A stretch of DNA of 22,493 bases from CAZKFN01 sp964552035 (GTDB lineage Bacteria > Bacteroidota > Bacteroidia > Flavobacteriales_E > Vicingaceae), in NCBI GenBank assembly GCA_964552035.1, contig CAZKFN010000030.1, positions 1 to 22,493 on the forward strand, written 5' to 3'. How positions within the stretch are numbered: the stretch's first letter is position 1; the number at the start of each line of letters is the position of its first letter. The notes under the pieces were generated by a model. It was not told where the DNA came from. It saw nothing but the letters and a program-made list of their open reading frames with translations, and searched no databases. Of this stretch, positions 1-6,228 are shown in pieces. Position numbers and translations under genes: made by a program.

Positions 1-375
1 TAATTGTTTAAGTCCCTCCATAAAGAGTTCTTCCGGCACTTCTTGCATACACAACCTATGTGCAGATTTATTGAGTCGTATTTGATTTTCTATAGGTCGA
101 AAAACGGCAATGGAATCGTCTTCTCTTTTATATGCTTTCAACCCTTCAAATACGGCTTGTCCATAATGAAAAATACTTGATGCTGGAGAAAACTTAAGTT
201 CTTGAAGGGGCATAATTCTTGGATTTTGCCATTTCCCACCAAAATAGTCTGCAATAAACATATGATCTGAAAACTCATTGCCAAATTTTAAATTTTCAAA
301 ATCAACGGAATCTATTCTCGATTCAGCAATTTTCTCTATTGAGATGTTAATTTTTTCCTTCATTTTACGGGTCAT
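1..375 (-). CDS. ilvE: Branched-chain amino-acid aminotransferase, N-terminal part (cut by window start)
   Basis: PLP-dependent fold-type IV transaminase that interconverts branched-chain amino acids and their 2-oxo acids in the cytoplasm. I translated it by hand: 125 codons run without a stop from ATG at 375 to the window edge. The protein begins MTRKMKEKINISIEK, and around residues 50-80 carries the family segment FSPASSIFHYGQAVFEGLKA followed by a FRP motif, typical of BCAT proteins. The PLP lysine lies beyond the window. A second in-frame ATG at 363 (residue 5) may be the true start, because the likely promoter element at 387-394 leaves almost no leader before 375. D-amino-acid aminotransferase and aminodeoxychorismate lyase share the fold, but the N-terminal motif fits BCAT best. 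Confidence 0.88.
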   Translation of the reverse strand, partial: MTRKMKEKINISIEKIAESRIDSVDFENLKFGNEFSDHMFIADYFGGKWQNPRIMPLQELKFSPASSIFHYGQAVFEGLKAYKREDDSIAVFRPIENQIRLNKSAHRLCMQEVPEELFMEGLKQL

Positions 376-386
376 TTAATTTTTTG

Positions 387-394
387 CAAAAGTA
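387..394 (-). promoter_or_regulatory. Bacteroidota -7 promoter element for ilvE
   Basis: On the minus strand this reads TACTTTTG, an exact match to TAnnTTTG, the -7 element of the Bacteroidota primary sigma factor. Only 11 bases separate it from the ATG at 375, so the leader would be about 5 bases. No clear TTTG -33 element is seen at normal spacing. Confidence 0.5.
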
Positions 395-538
395 AAGATT
401 TAACCATCATATTAAGAGTTTTCTTTGCAATTATAATCCATTTTAGGTTTATTTAATCTAATACAAATAAAACACAATAGCGTATAAAATAAAAAGAAGT
501 AGTTCTAATTAAAAGATTTATTAAAAGGCCATACTCAC

Positions 539-988
539 TTAACCTCTTAGTTTATCCATTAAATCATTTAGTTGTTCTGCTTCTTGCATACTAATATTGT
601 GAAACTTATTTTCTATATCGCTATCCATATTGTCCAAACGCCTTAATAAATCGTGACCTTTTGCAGAAATTTCTATATCTGCTTGACGTCGGTCCTTTCT
701 ATTAACTTTTCTTATCACCAAACCTTTTTTATCTAATTTGTCTATTAAACGCGATACGTTAGACATCTTATCAATCATTCGTTCTGCTATTCCATTAACA
801 GAGATAGGCGTACCGTTTTGCCCTCTTAAAATTCGCAAAACATTATATTGCTGGTGAGTTAACCCATAAGGTTTTAAATAAGACGAGATAGTTGCTGCCA
901 CCCATTTCCCTGTAAAAAGTAAATTGATTAATAATTTATGCTTTTGATTCCTAAACTTCTGTTGCTTGATTTCATCTTCTAATTTCAT
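539..988 (-). CDS. MarR-family transcriptional regulator
   Basis: A 149-residue winged-helix DNA-binding protein, expected to act as a dimer that represses or activates a few promoters in response to a small molecule or stress. Helices at residues 1-45 form the dimer interface. The winged-helix core spans about 48-110, including YGLTHQQYNVLRILRG, the recognition-helix region KMSNVSRLIDKLDKKGLV and the wing RKVNRKDRRQADIEIS. The C-terminal helix completes the dimer domain. The length is standard for the family. It lies 163 bp upstream of ilvE in the same direction. Its own promoter (1036-1065) carries a direct repeat at the expected transcription start, so self-regulation is plausible. The target genes cannot be named from this window. 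Confidence 0.9.
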   Translation of the reverse strand: MKLEDEIKQQKFRNQKHKLLINLLFTGKWVAATISSYLKPYGLTHQQYNVLRILRGQNGTPISVNGIAERMIDKMSNVSRLIDKLDKKGLVIRKVNRKDRRQADIEISAKGHDLLRRLDNMDSDIENKFHNISMQEAEQLNDLMDKLRG

Positions 989-1014
989 AAAAGCTAAATT
1001 TTATTGCAATCCTA

Positions 1015-1030
1015 ATACTATTTATACTAT
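1015..1030. repeat. Heptamer direct repeat at the MarR gene transcription start
   Basis: ATACTAT occurs twice (1015-1021 and 1024-1030) with two bases between, a 9-bp period. The repeat lies just downstream of the -7 element at 1036-1043 on the minus strand, where a bound repressor would block transcription. Confidence 0.4.
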
Positions 1031-1035
1031 CAATC

Positions 1036-1065
1036 CAAACATTTCAATAAATTAATTTGTTCAAA
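1036..1065 (-). promoter_or_regulatory. Putative primary promoter of the MarR-family gene
   Basis: On the minus strand TTTG (1062-1065) is followed after 18 bases by AATGTTTG (1036-1043), one mismatch from TAnnTTTG. This fits the TTTG/N17-23/TAnnTTTG layout of Bacteroidota housekeeping promoters. The start would fall near 1029, about 40 bases before the ATG at 988. Confidence 0.45.
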
Positions 1066-1066
1066 T

Positions 1067-1076
1067 NNNNNNNNNN
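1067..1076. other. Assembly gap (10 N)
   Basis: Ten Ns of probably nominal length. The real distance between the MarR promoter and the sequence at 1077 is unknown. Confidence 0.95.
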
Positions 1077-1157
1077 ATTTTGAGAGAAATCTACTTATTT
1101 TTTCTTTTTACATTCCTCATGATTTTTTTAAGATTTTCTAAGGTTTTATTTTCAACC

Positions 1158-1177
1158 TACTGTAACATAGCAGTGTA
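1158..1177. promoter_or_regulatory. Candidate enhancer site upstream of the sigma-54 promoter
   Basis: TACTG (1158-1162) and CAGTGTA (1171-1177) form a partial dyad whose centre is about 84 bp upstream of the -24 GG at 1251-1252. This is a normal position for a sigma-54 activator site. A dyad sharing AGTGTA lies at a similar distance (about 88 bp) from the -24 GG of the 8135 gene promoter. The binding protein is inferred, not shown. Confidence 0.3.
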
Positions 1178-1248
1178 ACTTAAGATTTATTCCCAAAGAG
1201 TACTAATAACCTTCCTTTTCAAGCTTGTAAAACATTCTAAAAAATCAA

Positions 1249-1266
1249 TTGGCATCAGTTTTGCAA
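1249..1266 (+). promoter_or_regulatory. Sigma-54 (RpoN) promoter for the Spy-like gene
   Basis: The sequence TTGGCATCAGTTTTGCAA contains GG (1251-1252) and GC (1263-1264) separated by exactly ten bases, the invariant spacing of -24/-12 promoters. Against TGGCAC-N5-TTGCW the only mismatch is T for C at the last base of the -24 box. Transcription should start near 1275, giving a leader of about 24 bases before ATG 1299. Confidence 0.65.
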
Positions 1267-1298
1267 ACTTGAGGTTAAATCATTAAAAATTTAAAGCC

Positions 1299-1871
1299 AT
1301 GAAAAAACAAATCTTAAAAAACATTCCGTTTCTTATTGCAATTCTTTCTTTTAATATCAATGTAGTTGCCCAAGATCAACATCAAAAAGAACCACAAAGA
1401 CAAAAGAAAGGTATCCATGCAATAATTGATAGCTTAAACTTAGATGAAGATAAAGCAGCTGAATTTAAAACCCTTCATGAAGAAAGACGTGCAACCGTTA
1501 AAGCTGAACGTAAAGAACGTATGGAGATGAAAAAAAATCACCAGGCTCAAAGGGCCGAACTGTACCAAATTCAAAAAGAATCTTATAGCGAATATCAAGA
1601 CAAGCTAAAAGAACTATTAACCGAAGAAGAGTTGCAGCAACTGTATAGTATGCATAATAATCATAGAAGTTATAAAGGAAAAGATGCTTCTAAAAAACAG
1701 CACTACAATAAAACTCCGCTTCAAGATGGAAAAAGAGAATATCATAAAAATAGAAGTCACCACTCTAAATTTGGCAAGACTAATAGAAAAGGTGTAAAAA
1801 GGGAACATCCCTACAAAAACCATGAGCGTCAAACTCCCTATAAAGAGGATTACAAGCAATTAAAAGACTAG
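1299..1871 (+). CDS. Exported Spy/CpxP-like helical protein with a basic tail
   Basis: A 190-residue protein. Residues 1-24 form a signal peptide ending VVAQ, so the mature protein should be periplasmic. Residues 40-115 are predicted long charged helices with the pattern SLNLDEDKAAEFKTLHEER and later LTEEELQQLY, like the LTxxQ repeats of Spy/CpxP envelope-stress chaperones and related DUF4890-type proteins of Bacteroidota. Residues 116-190 are extremely rich in Lys, Arg, His and Tyr, with several His pairs, and resemble no fold I know; metal or polyanion binding is possible. The gene stands alone behind a sigma-54 promoter, and a folded untranslated element follows it. The family link rests on helical pattern and length, so the function is tentative. 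Confidence 0.8.
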   Translation: MKKQILKNIPFLIAILSFNINVVAQDQHQKEPQRQKKGIHAIIDSLNLDEDKAAEFKTLHEERRATVKAERKERMEMKKNHQAQRAELYQIQKESYSEYQDKLKELLTEEELQQLYSMHNNHRSYKGKDASKKQHYNKTPLQDGKREYHKNRSHHSKFGKTNRKGVKREHPYKNHERQTPYKEDYKQLKD

Positions 1872-1894
1872 TTTGTTAATTGCCCCCATTTATT

Positions 1895-2041
1895 GAGAAT
1901 GGCTTTAAGAAGACTTCAAGCAGACAACAATGGATTTAATTAACTTTAAACGTTTGCTTTCCCCACAACTTTTCATGCTGATATTTCCAATCCACAATCA
2001 AATTGAAAAGATTTACCTCCTCTTCTTAAAGCCATTTTTTT
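1895..2041 (+). ncRNA. Structured RNA element or 3' untranslated structure
   Basis: AATGGCTTTAAGAAGA (1898-1913) and its exact complement (2021-2036) form a 16-bp perfect stem, extendable by G-U and A-U pairs to 1895/2039, and followed by a run of T. The 107 bases inside can form further helices: AAGCAGAC (1918-1925) with GTTTGCTT (1952-1959, one G-U pair), and a short AATC/GATT hairpin near 2008-2030. This could be the folded end of the 1299 transcript, a separate small RNA, or a very long terminator. I recognise no named RNA family and see no convincing promoter directly in front. The remaining intergenic sequence to 2133 is plain AT-rich DNA. Confidence 0.4.
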
Positions 2042-2133
2042 ATTCCAATTCTTTTTTTATTGACAACATAAATGAACAACTTCTTTAAAACACAGGCTTT
2101 TAAAATACACTAAGCTTATCACTTGATTTTATC

Positions 2134-2141
2134 TAACTTTG
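2134..2141 (+). promoter_or_regulatory. -7 promoter element for the DUF4412-like gene
   Basis: TAACTTTG matches TAnnTTTG exactly and lies 33 bases before the ATG at 2175, leaving a leader of about 27 bases. The -33 element is weak. Confidence 0.5.
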
Positions 2142-2174
2142 TTTGCTTATCCTATTTAACACAAATACTTAAAC

Positions 2175-2819
2175 ATGAAAAAAGCTTTTCTTTTATTTTC
2201 CACTCTCTTTATTTTTACCTATCTATTGGCTCAAAGTAAATTTGAAGGTGAAATTTTTTATGAGATTACATACGAGGATCTAATAGATGAGCTTAAAGTA
2301 CAAGAAAATTTTTTACCAAAAAATATGCGGGTTGAAATTGGTGAAGATTATATCAAAAGTATTCAACCCAGTTTAGGTGGGGAACAAATTATTATCACCA
2401 ATAGAAAAACACAGGAAATGCTGGTATTGATTAATGTGTTAGAACAAAAAGTAGCTTTACAAATAAATGAAAAGGATTTTAACTCTTCATCTGAGAAAAA
2501 AACTTCTAAAATCCAGTACTTAGAAGAACGTAAAACCATTTTAGGGTATGATTGTAAAATGGCAACAATCAATGTCAATGGGAGTGAGGTTGTCGTTTTT
2601 TATACAAAGGATTTACCCAGAATGTCCATCTCTCCAAACTTTTATGAAATAAATGGTTTTCAATTGGAAATTATTTTTAAAACAGAATTTTTTACAAGTA
2701 TCACTACAGCTACTAAAATAGAGAAAAAGCCAGTAGAAATTAAGATGGAAATCCCCAAAGGATATCAACGAATGAGTGTAGAAGAGTTTAAAGAAGTTTT
2801 TGGAGCGGATTATCTATAA
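2175..2819 (+). CDS. Exported DUF4412-like protein
   Basis: A 214-residue protein with a clear signal peptide (residues 1-19, ending LLA before QSK), so it acts outside the cytoplasm. The mature part looks like beta-strand-rich repeats: an early FEGEIFYEITYED segment, a central ERKTILGYDCKMATI segment that resembles the LGY-x-C motif of DUF4412 and GLPGLI-type proteins of Bacteroidota, and a C-terminal IEKKPVEIKMEIPKGY segment. Such proteins often carry a strand with one conserved cysteine after a glycine-tyrosine pair. No catalytic residues are evident. It has its own promoter (2134-2141) and terminator (2833-2855), so it is probably monocistronic. Function is unknown. Confidence 0.8.
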   Translation: MKKAFLLFSTLFIFTYLLAQSKFEGEIFYEITYEDLIDELKVQENFLPKNMRVEIGEDYIKSIQPSLGGEQIIITNRKTQEMLVLINVLEQKVALQINEKDFNSSSEKKTSKIQYLEERKTILGYDCKMATINVNGSEVVVFYTKDLPRMSISPNFYEINGFQLEIIFKTEFFTSITTATKIEKKPVEIKMEIPKGYQRMSVEEFKEVFGADYL

Positions 2820-2832
2820 AAAGTCAAGTGTT

Positions 2833-2855
2833 AAAAACTATTGAAATGAGTTTTT
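2833..2855 (+). terminator. Intrinsic terminator after the 2175 gene
   Basis: AAAAACT (2833-2839) and AGTTTTT (2849-2855) pair around a nine-base loop. The arm ends in a T run. The stem is AT-rich and therefore weak, but it sits 13 bases after the stop codon and before the ftsK promoter. Confidence 0.45.
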
Positions 2856-2876
2856 ATTATAGACAAAAAACAACTA

Positions 2877-2884
2877 TACTTTTG
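2877..2884 (+). promoter_or_regulatory. -7 promoter element for ftsK
   Basis: TACTTTTG matches TAnnTTTG exactly. It lies 41 bases before the ATG at 2926, which is preceded by a GGGAG-type ribosome binding site near 2912-2916. Confidence 0.55.
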
Positions 2885-2925
2885 TATCATTGTAAAAAAC
2901 ATCTATTATTTAGGGAGAAAATTAA

Positions 2926-5412
2926 ATGAGTCGCAACCGTTTTAAAAGTGATACCAAAAAAAAGAAGGTCAGTCCAAAAGCTGAAAAAAGCGGTAAACTT
3001 GCTAAAAAGCAAAGGTTTACAAAATTAAGGAAGTGGTTGAGAAGTGAAAAAACAAAACAAATAACTGGTTTATTATTTATCGTTCTTTCTCTCTTTCTAC
3101 TTATTGCTTTTACTTCTTTTTTATTTACTTGGAAAGCAGATCAAAGTAAAGTTGAGCTGCCTTTTAGCGATTATTTTTACAACTCAGATTTATTAGCTGA
3201 AAATTGGTTAGGCAAAATAGGAGCTGCTGTTTCACATTTATTTATTTTTAATTGGTTTGGTATCGCTTCTTTTCTCTTTGTTGGGCTTTTCTTTATCTAT
3301 GGCTTTAAAATTTTATTAAACATTTCTTTACTACCCTTAAAAAAGAGCACTAGAATTAGTTTATTTTTACTTCTTTGGTTGTCTTTCTTCTTTTCCTATT
3401 TTTTTAAAAATGATTTTTATTTTTTAGGTGGTGGTGTAGGTTATGAAATTAATATTTTTCTAGTCTCTATCCTCGGTACCATTGGAGCAGGTATCTTATT
3501 ATTTTTTATTTTATCTGCTTTTCTCATCGTTCATCTCAATATTTTTAACCACTTAAAAAGAGCTTTTATTTCCAGTGAAGTTATCACTTCCGGTAAGGAA
3601 GAAGATAGTATTAATGAAGCTATAAGCGATGAATCTTCTGAAGAAGAAGAAAAAGAAGAAGAAACTCTAGGAAAAGCCACAAGCACAGAAGACTCTAAGG
3701 AAAAAGAAGCAACAACAGTACCTACAGAAGATGAAGAAATTGGTAAAACTGCCGCTTTCCTATCACCCGAGAATACTGAAGTTGAAGACGATAATACAGA
3801 AGATAAAGAAGGAGTTTCTTTTGAAGTAGCTGCTTCAGAAAGTAGTGATCAACAACTTTCTGATAGTGAATTAAATCAAAAGGTAAAGGACTTTGGAGAA
3901 TATGATCCTACTTTGGATTTATCAAATTATCAGATGCCTGGAATAAACCTATTAGATAATCATGGAGAAGGGCAAATCAAGGTAAACAACGAGGAGTTAG
4001 AGCAAAATAAGAATAGGATTGTTAGAACGTTACAGAATTATAATATAAAAATTGATTCTATTAAAGCGACCATTGGTCCTACAGTTACTCTATATGAAAT
4101 TGTACCTGCTCCTGGCGTAAGAATTTCAAAAATAAAAAACTTAGAAGACGACATTGCTTTGAGTTTGGCAGCTCTTGGCATACGTATCATTGCCCCTATT
4201 CCAGGAAAAGGAACCATAGGAATTGAGGTTCCCAATCAAAACCCAGATACGGTATCTATGCGTTCGGTAATTTCAACAGATAAGTTTCAAAACTCAAAGT
4301 TCGATTTACCAGTAGCTATAGGTAAAACCATTTCCAACGAAACTTATGTTTTTGATTTGGCAAAAATGCCTCACCTCTTAATGGCAGGTGCCACAGGACA
4401 AGGAAAATCTGTGGGCTTAAATGCCGTACTTACTTCTCTTCTATACAAAAAGCATCCGGCTCAAATTAAGTTTGTATTAGTAGACCCTAAAAAGGTAGAA
4501 CTTACGCTTTACAATAAAATTGAACGTCATTTTTTGGCAAAACTTCCCGACAGTGAAGAGGCAATTATAACGGACAATCAAAAGGTGATTAATACCCTCA
4601 ATTCACTTTGTATTGAAATGGACCAACGCTATGAATTGCTTAAAAGCGCATATGTTAGGAACATTAAGGAATACAATTCCAAATTCATTGCTCGAAAGTT
4701 AAATCCAGAAAAAGGACATAAATTTCTACCTTATATCGTGTTGGTTGTGGACGAATTTGCCGATTTAATTATGACTGCTGGCAAAGAAGTTGAGCAACCC
4801 ATTGCACGTTTAGCACAGTTAGCAAGAGCTATAGGAATTCACCTCATTATCGCTACCCAACGCCCTTCCACCAATATTATTACCGGTTCTATCAAGGCCA
4901 ACTTCCCAGCGAGAATTGCCTTTAGAGTAACTTCTGGAATTGATTCAAGAACAATTTTAGATTCTGGAGGTGCAGAACAGCTAATTGGGCGTGGTGATAT
5001 GCTGCTTTCAACTGGTAGTGATCTAATTCGTATTCAATGTGCCTTTGTCGATACTCCTGAAATAGATAAGCTTACAGAATTTATAGGCAGCCAAAGGGCT
5101 TATCCAGAAGCTCATCTTCTACCTGAATACGTGGATGAGGATAATAATAAAAAAGCGGGTGAGGTAGATTTATCCGACCGAGACGAATTATTTGAAGATG
5201 CTGCTAGAGTAATTGTGCAACATCAACAAGGTTCAGCATCCTTATTACAAAGGCGTTTAAAATTAGGATACAACAGAGCAGGTAGAATCATTGACCAACT
5301 TGAAGAAGCGGGAATTATTGGGCCATTTGAAGGAAGCAAAGCCCGACAAGTTTTAATTTCTGATGAAATGAGTTTGGAACACTTATTGAAAGAAATAGAT
5401 AAGAACAATTAA
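2926..5412 (+). CDS. ftsK: DNA translocase FtsK
   Basis: An 828-residue membrane-anchored ATPase that pumps DNA at the division septum and helps resolve chromosome dimers with XerCD. After a basic N-terminus, hydrophobic segments at roughly 47-69, 99-133, 144-160 and 177-204 form the membrane domain. An acidic Glu/Asp-rich linker covers about 224-322. The motor follows: Walker A GATGQGKS at 488-495, Walker B VLVVDEFADLI with D609-E610, and the ATQRPSTNIITG segment. The C-terminal winged-helix gamma domain, which reads orienting DNA motifs, includes GSASLLQRRLKLGYNRAGRI and ends near residue 822. Length and order are normal for the family. lolA follows after 35 bp, and the two are probably co-transcribed. 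Confidence 0.97.
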   Translation: MSRNRFKSDTKKKKVSPKAEKSGKLAKKQRFTKLRKWLRSEKTKQITGLLFIVLSLFLLIAFTSFLFTWKADQSKVELPFSDYFYNSDLLAENWLGKIGAAVSHLFIFNWFGIASFLFVGLFFIYGFKILLNISLLPLKKSTRISLFLLLWLSFFFSYFFKNDFYFLGGGVGYEINIFLVSILGTIGAGILLFFILSAFLIVHLNIFNHLKRAFISSEVITSGKEEDSINEAISDESSEEEEKEEETLGKATSTEDSKEKEATTVPTEDEEIGKTAAFLSPENTEVEDDNTEDKEGVSFEVAASESSDQQLSDSELNQKVKDFGEYDPTLDLSNYQMPGINLLDNHGEGQIKVNNEELEQNKNRIVRTLQNYNIKIDSIKATIGPTVTLYEIVPAPGVRISKIKNLEDDIALSLAALGIRIIAPIPGKGTIGIEVPNQNPDTVSMRSVISTDKFQNSKFDLPVAIGKTISNETYVFDLAKMPHLLMAGATGQGKSVGLNAVLTSLLYKKHPAQIKFVLVDPKKVELTLYNKIERHFLAKLPDSEEAIITDNQKVINTLNSLCIEMDQRYELLKSAYVRNIKEYNSKFIARKLNPEKGHKFLPYIVLVVDEFADLIMTAGKEVEQPIARLAQLARAIGIHLIIATQRPSTNIITGSIKANFPARIAFRVTSGIDSRTILDSGGAEQLIGRGDMLLSTGSDLIRIQCAFVDTPEIDKLTEFIGSQRAYPEAHLLPEYVDEDNNKKAGEVDLSDRDELFEDAARVIVQHQQGSASLLQRRLKLGYNRAGRIIDQLEEAGIIGPFEGSKARQVLISDEMSLEHLLKEIDKNN

Positions 5413-5447
5413 TCGACAAGATATTCAAATATAAAAAATCAGGTGAA

Positions 5448-6086
5448 ATGAAAAAACAATTGAACATTCTATTAAGTATTTTAATTGGTTTAAATACCTA
5501 CTCCTTTGGACAGGATGCAAAAGCAATACTAGATAATCTTAGCAAAAAAACGACATCCTACAACAGCATAAAAGCTACTTTTGATTACAATATGAAAAAT
5601 AGTACAGATAATATTGACGAAACTCAAAAAGGTTCACTTATTACCCAAGGAGATAAATATCATTTAAATATTTCTACTCACGAAGTGATTTCAAATGGGA
5701 AAACCATTTGGACTGTTTTAAATGATGTTGAAGAAGTTCAAATAAACGATGTAGATGATGAGGATGAAGAAGACTATATCAGCCCAAGCAATATTTTGAA
5801 ACTTTGGGAAAAGGGCTTTAAATATAAATACGATAAGGAAATTACACTTAATGGAGTTGCTACTCATGTTATTAATTTATATCCGGAAAATCCTGGAGAT
5901 AAAAGTTTTCATACCATTAAGCTTTATGTTAAAAAGGCTGCACTAGAGCCCGCACAAATTGTGATTAAAGGAAAGGATGGAACAGACTTTACCTATACGA
6001 TAAATACTTTTCAAACTAATCTTAATCTTCCTGCTAATACCTTTACTTTTAAAAAATCAGGTTATGAGGTAATTGATTTAAGATAG
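5448..6086 (+). CDS. lolA: LolA-like outer membrane lipoprotein carrier
   Basis: A 212-residue exported protein. Residues 1-21 form a signal peptide (ending SFG before QDAK). The mature part has the LolA/LolB pattern: an N-terminal helix KAILDNLSKKTTSYNSIKA, a strand-rich barrel with SNGKTIWTVLND near residues 83-94, and ILKLWEKGFKYKY followed by strands near the C-terminus. LolA ferries lipoproteins through the periplasm from LolCDE to the outer membrane. It directly follows ftsK, as is common in Flavobacteria, and ATG 5448 is preceded by AGGTGA. An acidic insert (VDDEDEEDY, near residue 106) is distinctive. The fold assignment is firm. The lipoprotein-carrier role is inherited from the family. 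Confidence 0.88.
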   Translation: MKKQLNILLSILIGLNTYSFGQDAKAILDNLSKKTTSYNSIKATFDYNMKNSTDNIDETQKGSLITQGDKYHLNISTHEVISNGKTIWTVLNDVEEVQINDVDDEDEEDYISPSNILKLWEKGFKYKYDKEITLNGVATHVINLYPENPGDKSFHTIKLYVKKAALEPAQIVIKGKDGTDFTYTINTFQTNLNLPANTFTFKKSGYEVIDLR

Positions 6087-6118
6087 CTCAATTTAATAAT
6101 ACCAAAAGCAAAACTAAG

Positions 6119-6228
6119 AGGGGGTTGTAGTTCTATTTGCAATTTGTTTTTTCAGTTTTTTGACCAACTCATTGCAGAAGCTCAAGTTAGTGAACACCTC
6201 CTTAAGAAGTTTTCACCCCCTATTTTTT
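6119..6228 (+). terminator. Folded terminator region after lolA
   Basis: AGGGGGT (6119-6125) pairs exactly with ACCCCCT (6215-6221), followed by a seven-base T run (6223-6229). Inside, TGCAAT (from about 6139) pairs with ATTGCA (about 6173-6178), and GTGAA...TTCAC with an inner CTT/AAG forms a hairpin at about 6190-6215. The region separates convergent genes, so it probably ends the ftsK-lolA transcript. The large branched layout is unusual for a simple terminator. Confidence 0.4.

Larger units (their letters stand above)
989..1298. other. Divergent intergenic region with two promoters and an assembly gap
   Basis: This 310-bp stretch separates the minus-strand MarR gene from the plus-strand Spy-like gene. 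It holds the MarR promoter (1036-1065), a gap of ten Ns (1067-1076), an AT-rich stretch, a partial dyad (1158-1177) and the sigma-54 promoter for the 1299 gene (1249-1266). I see no open reading frame of note in it. Confidence 0.7.

Noticed and set aside
421..445. A sigma-54-like motif upstream of ilvE (TGGATTATAATTGCA on the minus strand)
   Set aside because: The GG and GC are nine, not ten, bases apart. RpoN promoters do not tolerate this spacing, and a TAnnTTTG element lies closer to the gene.
1617..1859. An 80-codon hydrophobic minus-strand frame opposite the Spy-like gene
   Set aside because: The hydrophobic translation is what antisense reading of a Lys-rich stretch gives. There is no promoter or ribosome site.
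1898..2036. The inverted repeat pair as a miniature transposable element
   Set aside because: No clear target-site duplication flanks it, I see no second copy in the window, and the trailing T run and inner helices fit an RNA better. Only a genome-wide copy search would settle it.
2105..2110. TACACT upstream of the 2175 gene as another activator half-site
   Set aside because: No GG-N10-GC promoter accompanies it, and a six-base match is expected by chance.
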